NCBI GenBank assembly: GCA_963766505.1 | Contig: CAVYAL010000005.1 | Span: forward strand, 1,054,001 to 1,118,000 | Source of the DNA: DATIRA01 sp963766505 | GTDB taxonomy: Bacteria > Pseudomonadota > Gammaproteobacteria > Steroidobacterales > Steroidobacteraceae | Direction: 5' to 3' | DNA length: 64,000 bases | In this document: piece after piece, positions 17,463 through 29,294 of the stretch | How the letters are laid out: each line of letters begins with the position of its first letter | Position numbering within the stretch: position 1 is the first letter of the stretch | Notes under the pieces: model-generated | Told to the model about the DNA's origin: nothing | Seen by the model: only the letters and a program-made list of their open reading frames with translations | Databases searched by the model: none | Program-made: the position numbers and the translations under genes

Positions 17463-17828
17463 CTACCGACTGCTCTCCGCCGCCAGATCCGCGGGCATCA
17501 GCGGCGTGGTGAGCACTTCGTAAAAGACCTTCCACGCATCGTCGGACCCGGGGCGTGCCCGGCTCAACACGCAGTCGCGGACCAGCTGCTTGCCGTAGTT
17601 GTAGTTGATTACATAGGCGCGCTGGGCGTCAATGAAGTCGAGGCGCTGCGAGGCCGTCGCCCGGGTTTCGAGTCCGAATTCCATCAGCCACTGCACGACC
17701 TGCTCCCGCGGCATTCCGGCGTAGAGATACCTGCGCGCCACCTCATTGCGGGCGAAGTTGAGCTCGTCGAGCAGGTCGATGTAAATGACCGCTTTGACAA
17801 TCGCGACCGCCCGACGATCCGGATTGAC
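17463..17828 (-). pseudogene. 5'-truncated remnant of a larger protein (C-terminal ~120 residues)
   Basis: An open frame follows directly after a TGA at 17829-17831 and has no good start codon. It reads VKAVIYIDLLDELNFARNEV, then LYAGMPREQVVQWLMEFGLE and AQRAYVINYNYGKQLVRD. The helical YVINYNYGKQLVRD segment resembles the C-terminal end of long uncharacterised proteobacterial proteins (recall only). The GTG at 17741 could start a 92-aa product but cuts into a conserved helix. Lying next to a toxin fragment and the tRNA-Gly gene, it is most likely insertion debris. Confidence 0.5.
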
Positions 17829-17841
17829 TCAGGATACGGGT

Positions 17842-17961
17842 TCAGCGACCAGCCGCACGCCGAGTGCAGCGCAGACGCGCGACGAAGCGACGCTGGGCTG
17901 TCTTGTCGCCTAGACCTTTCAGCCAGACATCGAACTCGGGCAAGGTCTTGATGACGTACAC
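17842..17961 (-). pseudogene. Truncated RelE/HigB-type toxin fragment
   Basis: Short frame VYVIKTLPEFDVWLKGLGDK TAQRRFVARLR followed by unrelated residues and TGA. The pattern (TPEFDxWLxGLxDxxAxxRIxxRLxR) is the N-terminus of addiction-module killer proteins of the HigB/RelE superfamily. About 60 C-terminal residues, including the expected catalytic end, are missing, and no antitoxin gene follows. It sits 92 bp beyond the tRNA-Gly 3' end, where toxin-antitoxin cargo of integrated elements is common. Below normal gene-calling length. Confidence 0.5.
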
Positions 17962-18012
17962 GCAGGAGTTGCAATCGAACGATTACAAGCCGGCAAGATC
18001 GCCATGAACGAC

Positions 18013-18034
18013 GAAGGGCCCCGAGGGGCCCTTC
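18013..18034 (-). terminator. Hairpin 3' of tRNA-Gly
   Basis: Perfect 10-bp stem GAAGGGCCCC / GGGGCCCTTC with a GA loop, 19 bp downstream of the tRNA 3' end in the direction of its transcription. There is no T-run, so its strength is uncertain. Confidence 0.5.
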
Positions 18035-18052
18035 CAAGTCATTGAATCTCGG

Positions 18053-18126
18053 TGGAGCGGGTGATGGGAATCGAACCCACGTTAGCAGCTTGGGAAGCTG
18101 CAGTTCTACCATTGAACTACACCCGC
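18053..18126 (-). tRNA. tRNA-Gly (anticodon CCC), CCA encoded
   Basis: The minus strand folds as a complete cloverleaf. The acceptor pair is GCGGGTG/CACCCGC and the D stem GTTC/GAAC. The anticodon stem GCAGC/GCTGC encloses loop TTCCCAA (anticodon CCC at 18092-18094). The T arm is GTGGG-TTCGATT-CCCAT. The discriminator T is followed by encoded CCA. Its last 30 bases are duplicated at 14687-14716. Confidence 0.96.
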
Positions 18127-18214
18127 AACGGGCGCTGATTTTAGGCGGGATCCCGAGGCTCGGCAAATCGCCCGGCGCGTGAAGAGGCACCGGCTGCGGG
18201 GCGAGGCTGCCGCG

Positions 18215-18376
18215 TCAATACCATCTCCCGGTACTGGTACCGACACTGATGTGACCGTGATTGCCGATCGGAATGCCGACGTTCACTCCGACACCGACGT
18301 TGCCGGAGCAACCGGCCAGCGACAGCGTCGCGGCGAACACTGCGAGAAAGACTCCGCGACGAATGTTCTTGCGCAT
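18215..18376 (-). CDS. Small lipoprotein (53 aa)
   Basis: Starts at ATG 18376 with GAGG about 10 nt upstream. Leader MRKNIRRGVFLAVFAATLSL ends in lipobox LAGC (Cys23). The mature part is only about 30 residues, Gly/Val alternating (SGNVGVGVNVGIPIGNHGHI), so it would be short beta-strand-like and membrane-anchored. It follows the VOC lipoprotein gene by 19 bp on the same strand. No function assignable. Confidence 0.65.
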   Translation of the reverse strand: MRKNIRRGVFLAVFAATLSLAGCSGNVGVGVNVGIPIGNHGHISVGTSTGRWY

Positions 18377-18395
18377 CTCAGTACCTCGATTCGAT

Positions 18396-19277
18396 TCAGC
18401 TCTTGACCTGCTGCAGGACCACGAGCGCGCCGGAAGGATCGGCGACGATCGCCATCGTGCCCTCGCGAACCTCCGGCGTGGGACGCAGCAGCACCTTGCC
18501 GCCCAACGCCTCGGCGCGCGCAGCGGCCGCAGCCGGATCAGCGACTCCGAAACTCGTGAGCCATACCGGGGACCAATCCGCGGTCGGATTGCGGAGGATG
18601 CCTGCGCGCTCCACGCCCGCGTGCGACAGCATCGTGTATTCACCCCCGCGACGCGGCAGTGTGCTCACCTGGAACCCGACGACCGAACCATAGAACCGCG
18701 ATGCCGCGCCCGGGTCGTTCGACAGCAACTCCGTCCACACCCTGCGCCCCGGGCGAGGAGCAGTCGTAGCGTCGTCGGGATCTCCGATGCTGCTGCGTGC
18801 AAGCCCGATGACCGCGCCCTCGGGGTCGATGATCACGGCCACGCGGCCGATCCCGACCTCACGCGCCGCGACCGCGATCCTGGCACCTGCCGCACTGGCC
18901 TGCGCGATCGCGGCATCGACGTCGGCCACTGACACATAGGGCAGCCACCGCGACAGTCGCACCCCGTCGGCACGCCTGGTCACTGGCACGAGACCTGCGA
19001 CGTAGGTGCCGCCGGATCGCGCAATCACATATTCCTGGCCCGCGGGCCCCCTCGTCTCCTCGAAGGTCCAGCCGAGCAATTCCCCATAGAAGCGCCGGGC
19101 CGCCGCGAGATCCTCGGTGACGAGGTCGGTCCACACGATCTTGCCGAGCAGAGGGTCCGTGGAGAAGGTCATGCCGGACGAATCGATTTTCGACGGGACC
19201 GCACAACCAGACGCCAGCAGCGCCGTCGCCATCAATGCGACGAGCCTGGAACCTGGAAAACCTGGGGAACGAGTCAT
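18396..19277 (-). CDS. Lipoprotein with two VOC (glyoxalase-fold) domains
   Basis: Protein of 293 aa from ATG 19277 (MTRSPGFPGSRLVALMATAL), with lipobox LASGC. Two tandem vicinal-oxygen-chelate repeats follow: KIVWTDLVTEDLAAARRFYG with GWTFEETRGPAGQEYVIARS, and RRVWTELLSNDPGAASRFYG with VGFQVSTLPRRGGEYTMLSH. Each ends in an IDPEGAVIGL / ADPSGALVVL strand. Such paired-domain proteins occur among extradiol-dioxygenase/glyoxalase relatives; the metal ligands are not conserved well enough to claim catalysis. Export as a lipoprotein is unusual for VOC proteins. Confidence 0.82.
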   Translation of the reverse strand: MTRSPGFPGSRLVALMATALLASGCAVPSKIDSSGMTFSTDPLLGKIVWTDLVTEDLAAARRFYGELLGWTFEETRGPAGQEYVIARSGGTYVAGLVPVTRRADGVRLSRWLPYVSVADVDAAIAQASAAGARIAVAAREVGIGRVAVIIDPEGAVIGLARSSIGDPDDATTAPRPGRRVWTELLSNDPGAASRFYGSVVGFQVSTLPRRGGEYTMLSHAGVERAGILRNPTADWSPVWLTSFGVADPAAAAARAEALGGKVLLRPTPEVREGTMAIVADPSGALVVLQQVKS

Positions 19278-19368
19278 GGATGATTCCTGGATGATCGCGG
19301 CGGCTAGACCCCGCCACGGGGCTGAAACTGCCGGGGATTGCAGCAAATTGAGGACGTCCAGTCCATGT

Positions 19369-22674
<3,306 letters not shown>

Positions 22675-22770
22675 TCGGCTCCGTCAAGCGAGCTGGATTG
22701 ACGACGAGTCGTGGCGGCATGCACTTTCGCTTCCGCCGCGATGCATCGTCAAGACGCCGGGCATCTCGCG

Positions 22771-24075
22771 CTAGCGCTGGCCGCCGCGCCCGCCGCCGAA
22801 GCTGCGACCGGAGCCATTTGCACCGGCCCGTCGACGCTGGGGCTGGTGGGCACGCAAGGCCGGACGCGGCTGCGCGTGATGTGCGGCCGGCCGGCTGGCT
22901 CGCGCCGGCTCCGGCGCGACGACCCGGATTGCCGAGCGGTCGAACGGCAGCACCTGGATCTTCCGGCCCAGCACGCGCTCGATCGCGCGCAGGCGATCGT
23001 GCTCGTCGTCCGAGACCAGCGACAGCGCCTGCCCGGCGCTGCCGGCGCGGCCCGTGCGACCGATCCGGTGCACGTAGTCCTCGGGCACGTGCGGCAGCTC
23101 GTAGTTCACGACCTGCGGCAGCTCGCTGATGTCGAGACCGCGTGCCGCGATGTCAGTCGCGACCAGCACCTGCACCTTGTAGGCCTTGAAGTCCGCGAGC
23201 GCCCGCGTGCGCGCGCTCTGCGACTTGTTGCCGTGGATCGCGGCGCACTGGAGGCCGTCGCGCTCGAGCTGCTCGGCCAGCCGGTTGGCACCGTGCTTGG
23301 TCCGCGTGAACACCAGCGTCTGCGGCGTCGTGCCTTCGCGCAGCAGGTGGCTCAGCACGGCTCGCTTCTCGCCCTGCGTCACCATGTGAACGCGGTGCTC
23401 GACGAGTTCCGCCGGAGTGTTGCGCGGCGAGACCTCGACCGTCAGCGGGTTACGCAACAGCCCGTTGGCCAGCGCGCGGATCTCGTCGGAGAACGTCGCG
23501 GAGAACAACAGGTTCTGGCGGTTCTTCGGCAGCATCCCGAGCACCCGGCGGATGTCCCGGATGAAGCCCATGTCGAGCATCCGGTCCGCCTCGTCGAGCA
23601 CGAGGTAGCGGATTTTCGTCAGGTCGATCGCGCGTTCGTTCGCATGGTCGAGCAGGCGTCCAGGCGTGGCGACGACGATGTCGACGCCCTGGCGCAGCGC
23701 ATCCACCTGCGGCCTCGCGCTCACGCCGCCGAAGATCAGCATGGTGCGCTGCTGCAGGTGACGGCCGTAGAACTGGAAGGATTCACCGACCTGGGCGGCC
23801 AGCTCGCGGGTGGGCACGAGCACCAGCGTCCTCGGTGCACGCGAACCGCGCGGGTTCGGGTGCTCGTCGGCCATCTTCTGCAGCAACGGCAGCGCAAAGG
23901 CCGCCGTCTTGCCGGTGCCCGTCTGGGCAGCGGCCAGCAGGTCGCGGCCCTCGAGTACCGAGGGGATGCCGCGGGCCTGGATCGGGGTGGGCTGGGTATA
24001 GCCCTGTTCCTGCACCGCGCGCAGGAGTTCGGCCGAGAGGCCGAGCGTATCGAAAGACATAGATTCAAGGTCCAT
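22771..24075 (-). CDS. rhlE: DEAD-box ATP-dependent RNA helicase, RhlE type
   Basis: Protein of 434 aa. ATG 24075 (MDLESMSFDTLGLS) is preceded by GGGAGAAG; a longer open frame upstream has no ribosome-binding site. Q motif GYTQPTPIQ, Walker A AAQTGTGKT, PTRELA, TPGRLLD, DEAD as LVLDEADRML, SAT, then second-domain motifs ATDIAARGLDI and YVHRIGRTGRAG. The basic Gly/Arg C-terminal tail (RAGANGSGRSFGGGRGGQR) is typical of RhlE for RNA binding. Likely role in ribosome assembly or RNA decay, often cold-induced. Confidence 0.93.
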   Translation of the reverse strand: MDLESMSFDTLGLSAELLRAVQEQGYTQPTPIQARGIPSVLEGRDLLAAAQTGTGKTAAFALPLLQKMADEHPNPRGSRAPRTLVLVPTRELAAQVGESFQFYGRHLQQRTMLIFGGVSARPQVDALRQGVDIVVATPGRLLDHANERAIDLTKIRYLVLDEADRMLDMGFIRDIRRVLGMLPKNRQNLLFSATFSDEIRALANGLLRNPLTVEVSPRNTPAELVEHRVHMVTQGEKRAVLSHLLREGTTPQTLVFTRTKHGANRLAEQLERDGLQCAAIHGNKSQSARTRALADFKAYKVQVLVATDIAARGLDISELPQVVNYELPHVPEDYVHRIGRTGRAGSAGQALSLVSDDEHDRLRAIERVLGRKIQVLPFDRSAIRVVAPEPARASRPAAHHAQPRPALRAHQPQRRRAGANGSGRSFGGGRGGQR

Positions 24076-24351
24076 CGCGCTTCTCCCGCGCAAACGGGAA
24101 CCGGACGAAGCGACTCGTTCGTGTATCGGGATCGAAGACGCGAAATGCAGACGACGATCAGTCTGCAGGAGGGGCCGCGAGGGTCCCCACAGATCGGGGG
24201 ACGCCGTAGAACCTCGGGCGCAGACCGGACTGCGCGGCGGCAAACTGCTGCGCACTCTAGCAGAAGCCGGGCTGGACCGCGCAGATTTCAAAGGGATCCA
24301 GACGATAACGAGGGGACCCGAGCCAGCCGTCGTGGTAGAAAGCGCGGGGGG

Positions 24352-25026
24352 ATGTCACCGTCCCCGCCCCAGGCAGCCGGGTTGCAAGGGGTCATCGCGG
24401 ACTGCGCGGGGGATGACTTGGGCGATTCGGTGTACCTGTTCGGCGAGAGCTCGGTCGGCCAGCGAGCTTCGCTTCGTGCCCTGCAGATGCTGGGCTGGCG
24501 TGCATCGTCCGCGGCCCCTCCGGGCCCGAAAGGCCTGGTCGTCGTCTATCCACATACCTCGAACTGGGACTTCCTCTACGGCGTGCTGTTCCGGTTCGGC
24601 ACGGCCATGAATGCGCACTGGCTCGCGAAGCACACGCTGTTCAAGGGTCCGGTCGGCGCATGGATGAAGCGCATCGGGGGCATCCCGGTGGACCGACGGC
24701 AGCCCCAGGGCATCATCGAGCGGCTGATGGAGGAGTTCCGCAAGCGCTCGTGGATGTGGCTCGCGATCCCTGTGGAAGGCACGCGCGGCTACACCGACCA
24801 CTGGAAATCCGGCTTCTATCATCTTGCACTGGCCGGGAACCTGCCCGTGGCGCTCGGCTACATCGACTACTCCACGCGGACGGTGGGCGTGGACACCTAT
24901 GTACGGATGAGCGGCGACCAGCAGAAAGACCTTGCGCTGTTCCGGGAGTTCTACGCCGACAAGCACGCCCGTCACCCGGAACTGGCCGGGCCGATACGCC
25001 TGAAGCCGCGGCGCGGAGAAGGTTGA
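24352..25026 (+). CDS. PlsC-like lysophospholipid acyltransferase family protein
   Basis: Protein of 224 aa starting at ATG 24352 behind GGGGGG. The acyltransferase HX4D motif is in VVYPHTSNWDFLYGVL. Block II is HWLAKHTLFKGPVG, block III GGIPVDRRQPQGI, and block IV/V AIPVEGTRGYTDHWKSGFYH. No transmembrane segment is obvious, so it is probably peripheral to the membrane. The group is commonly annotated as 1-acyl-glycerol-3-phosphate acyltransferase-like; the real acceptor is uncertain. Divergent from rhlE with 276 bp between starts. Confidence 0.83.
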   Translation: MSPSPPQAAGLQGVIADCAGDDLGDSVYLFGESSVGQRASLRALQMLGWRASSAAPPGPKGLVVVYPHTSNWDFLYGVLFRFGTAMNAHWLAKHTLFKGPVGAWMKRIGGIPVDRRQPQGIIERLMEEFRKRSWMWLAIPVEGTRGYTDHWKSGFYHLALAGNLPVALGYIDYSTRTVGVDTYVRMSGDQQKDLALFREFYADKHARHPELAGPIRLKPRRGEG

Positions 25027-25183
25027 AACCGACGGAATTGCAGTCGCGCCGTGGTCAACACCGATTGCACGCCGGCCCCGGGCGCTGGCAGCATTCGCGC
25101 CCGGCCGGGTCACCATCCGGTCGTTTCCGATTCGACACAGTAACGGCACGGCCTTGCGCGCCCTGGAATTGCTGCGAGACGAC

Positions 25184-27304
25184 ATGAGCAACAGCAGGAC
25201 CTGTTCTTTCCTCCTGGCCGGCGTGGTCGCAGCGACACTGGGCGCGAACGCCGCTGCTCAGACCGACCCCGCATCCAGGCAGCCGTCCCGGGAAGCCAGT
25301 GAAGGCGCGGCGCTGGAAGTCATTACCGTGACGGCGCAGAAGATCACCGAGGACCTGCAGAAGTCGGCTTCCGCGGTGACCGCAATCCAGGGTGACATAC
25401 TGGTTGCAGCCGGCGTGCACGACATCCGGGCCGCACAGAACCTCGTGCCCTCGGTGCGCTTCCAGGCCGAGAACGCCTCGACCGAGATCTACATGCGCGG
25501 CGTCGGCTCCACGCTGGACCTGCCGAACATCGAGCCGCCGACGGCGTTCAATTTCAACGGCGTCTACATTCCCCGCGAAGGCACCAGCGTCGGCTTCTTC
25601 GACATCGCGCGGCTCGAGGTGCTGCCCGGTCCGCAGGGCACGCTGTACGGGCGCAGCGCGCTCGGTGGCGCGGTCAACGTGAGCTTCAAGCGCCCGACCC
25701 GGCAACTCGAGACCGAGGGCGTACTCGAGGCCGGCAACTACTCGCTGCTGCACGGCACGCTGGCGCAGAACCTGCCGGTCACCGATGACCTCGCGCTGCG
25801 TGCCGCGTTCGACTACATCGACCACGACGGTTACCTGCGCACCGGAGCGGACTCGAAGGACGATTACGCCGGAAGGCTGTCGGCGCTGTACCAGCCGCGG
25901 GACGACCTGGAACTGTACTTCTGGGTGCACGGGGCGAAGAAGGACGGGAAGTCGCCGAACCTGGTGCGCCGCGGCTACAACGACGGGAACTTCGATGGCG
26001 ATCCGATGGCCTTCGACCACGACGATCCCTGGAACGACATCATCTCGCCGGAGGCACCGACGGCCTCGGGCCAGGACTACGAGAATCTCGTCACCGGGGC
26101 CGAGGTGAACTGGGATCTCGGCGATATGACGCTCACCTACATCCCCGGTTACTTCTACCTCGACTGGGCCGCGGACTACTGGCTCGAGGACATCCCGGCC
26201 TTCCTCTCGGCGCACTACAACCAGGTGACGCAGGAGCTGCGGCTCGCGAGCGATGCCGGTGGACGCTGGCAATGGCTGGCGGGGCTCTATTACTACCGCG
26301 TCAGCAACGACGGCGACTTCATCGTCGGCGGCTTTCCGCTCGCGCAGATCTCCCACAACCGGCGCGAAGGCCTTGCGGGCTTCGGTCAGGCCACCTACGG
26401 CCTGACCGACACGCTGCGGCTCACGTTCGGCGGGCGCTACAGCCAGGACGACATCGAGGGCAAGGGCCAGACGGCCTTCGGCGAGTCGTACGAGGCCAGC
26501 GAGGACTACGACAACTTCGACTGGAAGCTCGGGCTCGAGGCGGACCTCGGCGCCCGGTCCATGGCTTATGCAACCGTCCAGACCGGCTATCAGCCGGGCA
26601 CCTACAACCTGTTCCCCGGCACCGCGGAGCAGGACAACCTGGTGGACCCGGCGGACCTGACCGCCTACACGATCGGCATCAAGAGCCGCTTCCTCGACGA
26701 CCGCCTGCAGGTAAACGACGAGTTCTTCTATTACGACTACCGCGACCTGCTGGTCCAGTCCTTCAACCTGAACACGGGCCTGCTGACCACGTTCAACGCG
26801 CAGAAGGTCAAGATCTACGGCAACCAGCTGGACGTGCTGTTCCAGGCGACGAGCAGGGACCTCTTCAACCTCTCGGTGGGCTGGCTGCACGCGGAGTACG
26901 ATGACTTCATCGTCCCGCCTGACGTCAACATCGGCATGGACAACCGCGACTTCGGCGGCTACACGCTGCAGTACGCGCCCGAATGGACCGTGTCGGCCGG
27001 CTACCACCACGATTTCGAGTTCTCGCGCGGTTATCTGCGGGCGCGCGTCGAGACCCGCTACGAGAGCTCGTTCTGGGGCACGTTCACGCACAGCCGCGGC
27101 ACGGAGCAGGACGACTACACGAAGAGCGACGCGTCGCTGACCTGGCACTCGGACGACGCCGACTGGAGCCTCGGCGTGTGGATCCGCAATATCGAGAACG
27201 AGGCTGTCCTCGCAGCCACGACTACCGGACAGTACGGGCCTTACGGCAATGCGTTCATCGAGCCGCCGCGCACCTACGGAGTCCGCTTCACGTTCGGGCT
27301 CTGA
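25184..27304 (+). CDS. TonB-dependent outer-membrane receptor
   Basis: Protein of 706 aa from ATG 25184 (signal peptide ending GANAAAQ). TonB-box-like EVITVTAQKITEDLQKSASA, plug domain (TEIYMRGVGS, DIARLEVLPGPQGTLYGRSA, GGAVNVSFKRP), then a 22-strand-type barrel rich in aromatic residues and ending in the outer-membrane signature YGVRFTFGL with a terminal hydrophobic residue. Sequence is closest in style to the IroN/FecA-like receptors abundant in proteobacteria that degrade complex organics. Substrate (iron complex, glycan or steroid-like) cannot be told. No regulator or ABC partner is adjacent. Confidence 0.92.
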   Translation: MSNSRTCSFLLAGVVAATLGANAAAQTDPASRQPSREASEGAALEVITVTAQKITEDLQKSASAVTAIQGDILVAAGVHDIRAAQNLVPSVRFQAENASTEIYMRGVGSTLDLPNIEPPTAFNFNGVYIPREGTSVGFFDIARLEVLPGPQGTLYGRSALGGAVNVSFKRPTRQLETEGVLEAGNYSLLHGTLAQNLPVTDDLALRAAFDYIDHDGYLRTGADSKDDYAGRLSALYQPRDDLELYFWVHGAKKDGKSPNLVRRGYNDGNFDGDPMAFDHDDPWNDIISPEAPTASGQDYENLVTGAEVNWDLGDMTLTYIPGYFYLDWAADYWLEDIPAFLSAHYNQVTQELRLASDAGGRWQWLAGLYYYRVSNDGDFIVGGFPLAQISHNRREGLAGFGQATYGLTDTLRLTFGGRYSQDDIEGKGQTAFGESYEASEDYDNFDWKLGLEADLGARSMAYATVQTGYQPGTYNLFPGTAEQDNLVDPADLTAYTIGIKSRFLDDRLQVNDEFFYYDYRDLLVQSFNLNTGLLTTFNAQKVKIYGNQLDVLFQATSRDLFNLSVGWLHAEYDDFIVPPDVNIGMDNRDFGGYTLQYAPEWTVSAGYHHDFEFSRGYLRARVETRYESSFWGTFTHSRGTEQDDYTKSDASLTWHSDDADWSLGVWIRNIENEAVLAATTTGQYGPYGNAFIEPPRTYGVRFTFGL

Positions 27305-27343
27305 GCGCGGCCTTGGAGTATCGGCTGCCGGACGGCGCCGGCG

Positions 27344-27523
27344 TCAGTCGTCCCGGCGTTCCAGGTCGCAGTAACGCGACCAGATCCTCGACAGCTCGGT
27401 CTCGTGTTCCTGGGCGGCCTGGCGGTCGCCACGCCTGGCGGCGGCCTGCCGCCTGGCTTCCTCGATGCTTGCCCGGATCGCGAGGGACTTCATCTCCGTC
27501 GCAGCGTCTTCCATTTCGATCAT
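27344..27523 (-). CDS. Small charged helical hypothetical protein (59 aa)
   Basis: ATG 27523 with a weak CCGGAA upstream. Sequence MIEMEDAATEMKSLAIRASI then EEARRQAAARRGDRQAAQEH is rich in Ala, Glu and Arg and strongly helical. It is convergent with the receptor gene and divergent from ada. Reading frame is clean and codon use matches neighbours, but no family was recognised; it could be spurious. Confidence 0.45.
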   Translation of the reverse strand: MIEMEDAATEMKSLAIRASIEEARRQAAARRGDRQAAQEHETELSRIWSRYCDLERRDD

Positions 27524-27757
27524 GCGAATTTCCGGTGAATGACTATCGCTCCGTGTGAAGCTACCCCCGGCAGGATCGACCGGACCGCGATGGAATCCAC
27601 AATTTGCCGTTTCTGCGATCACGGCCGCCACGCTGCGCATCCCGGCGGCGCCCTCGGACGCGGCGATGCAACGGACGCGGCAGCGGCTGCTGCCGCGGAA
27701 ATTAGTCGTCGCTTTTTCGGCGTGAACGAGGTGAGTGGCGGTGCTAAGTTTGATTCC

Positions 27758-28810
27758 ATGAAAGCCCTGCCGCCTGTCCCGGAAATGCGCCGTGCGTTCC
27801 TGCGCGGCGACGCGAGCTACGACGGCGTGTTCTTCACCGGCGTCCGCACCACCGGCATCTTCTGCAGGCCGTCCTGCACCGCGCGCAAGCCGCGGCCGGA
27901 GAACGTCGAGTTCTTCGCGACGCCGCGCGAGGCGAGTTTCTCGGGCTACCGTCCCTGCAAGCGCTGCCGCCCGCTCGACGCCGATGGACAGCCGCCTGCA
28001 TGGGTCCGGCGCCTGCTCGAGAAGATCGATGCCTCTCCGGCCACGCGGATCCGGGCGGCGGACCTGCGCTCGGCCGGCATCGACCCGGCGCGCGCGCGGC
28101 GCTATTTCGTCAAGCACTACGGCATGACGTTCCAGGCCTACTGCCGCGCCCGTCGGCTGGGCGATTCATTTCGACTGATCAAGGAGGGTGCCACGGTGAG
28201 CGAGGTCGCGAGCGAATCAGGGTTCGAATCGGAGAGCGGCTTTCGCGCGGCATTCGCCCGGGCCTTCGGCACGACGCCCGGCGAGGCCGCATCGGGCGAT
28301 GCCATTGCGCTCGACTGGATTCCGTCGCCGGTGGGGCCGCTGGTGGCCGGCGCCAACTCGGAGGGGCTCTGCCTGCTCGAGTTCAGCGACCGGCGCATGC
28401 TCGAGGCTCAGCTCGAGACGCTCCGCCGCCGCGTAGGCAGGATCCTGGTGCCGGGCCGTAATCGCTGGCTCGAGCAGCTCAGGACGCAGCTCGGCGAGTA
28501 TTTCGACCGCCGGCGACAGCAATTCGACCTGCCGCTGGTGATCCGCGGCACCGAGTTCCAGGAGAAGGTCTGGCGGGCCCTGCTGACGATTCCCTACGGG
28601 GAAACCTGGTCGTACCGACAGCTCGCCGAGCGGGTCGGACAGCCCGCCGCGACCCGGGCCGTCGGCACGGCCAACGGCATGAACCGCATCGCGATCGTGA
28701 TTCCCTGTCATCGTGTCGTGAACGCCGATGGCCGGCTGGGCGGATACGGGGGCGGCGTGTGGCGCAAGCAGCTGCTGCTCGACCTCGAGCGGGGCAGCGG
28801 GCCGCAATGA
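27758..28810 (+). CDS. ada: Ada: bifunctional transcriptional activator / DNA repair methyltransferase
   Basis: Protein of 350 aa from ATG 27758. The N-terminal methyl-phosphotriester acceptor domain keeps its four zinc cysteines (GIFCRPSCTARKPR and YRPCKRCRP). An AraC-type HTH follows (FQAYCRARRLGDSFRLI, VASESGFESESGFRAAFARA). The C-terminal O6-alkylguanine transferase has TEFQEKVWRALLTIPYGETW and the active site PCHRVV. It repairs alkylated DNA and activates the adaptive response once methylated. The stop overlaps the ATG of the next gene (ATGA). Confidence 0.94.
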   Translation: MKALPPVPEMRRAFLRGDASYDGVFFTGVRTTGIFCRPSCTARKPRPENVEFFATPREASFSGYRPCKRCRPLDADGQPPAWVRRLLEKIDASPATRIRAADLRSAGIDPARARRYFVKHYGMTFQAYCRARRLGDSFRLIKEGATVSEVASESGFESESGFRAAFARAFGTTPGEAASGDAIALDWIPSPVGPLVAGANSEGLCLLEFSDRRMLEAQLETLRRRVGRILVPGRNRWLEQLRTQLGEYFDRRRQQFDLPLVIRGTEFQEKVWRALLTIPYGETWSYRQLAERVGQPAATRAVGTANGMNRIAIVIPCHRVVNADGRLGGYGGGVWRKQLLLDLERGSGPQ

Positions 28811-29260
28811 CCAGGCCCTCGCCGCAGCGCCAGGCGCTCGACCTGTATCCGTTCAAGGTCGAGATCCTGGCCCGTTACGCCGACGTCGACCCGCTCTGGC
28901 ACATCAACAACGTCGCGATCGCCCAGTACTACGAGGAGGCGCGCGTCGTCGACGACGCGCAGGATCATGGGCGAAGCGCGCATCCCGACGGGCCCGGGCC
29001 TGCGGCTGCTGCTCGCACGGCAGAGCATCGACTACATCCGGGAAGCAAGTTATCCGGGCAACCTGACGGTGGGCGTGGGCGTGCTTCGGATCGGAAATTC
29101 CTCCTATACGCTCGGCATGGCGATGTTCCAGGACGGCGGCTGCGTCAGCGTATCCGACGCGGTGCTGGTGGTTGCCGATGCACGCGGTCCGATCAGCCTG
29201 CCCGAGGCGTACCGCGAGCGCATGCAGGCGCTGCTGCTGCCGAGCGGGCACGGGGCCTGA
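28807..29260 (+). pseudogene. Hotdog acyl-CoA thioesterase (4HBT type), apparent +1 frameshift near 28940-28955
   Basis: The 5' part reads LDLYPFKVEILARYADVDPL then WHINNVAIAQYYEEARV, containing the hotdog signature and the catalytic Asp of the 4-hydroxybenzoyl-CoA thioesterase type. The continuation RIMGEARIPTGPGLRLLLAR, YIREASYPGNLTVGVGVLRI and VSVSDAVLVVAD is in the next frame. Dropping one base within GTCGTCGACGACGC gives a normal protein of about 150 aa. ATG 28807 overlaps the ada stop, so it is translationally coupled to ada. Confidence 0.75.
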
Positions 29261-29294
29261 CGGCACGCGGTCGGCAGGCTGCATTGCGGACGAC

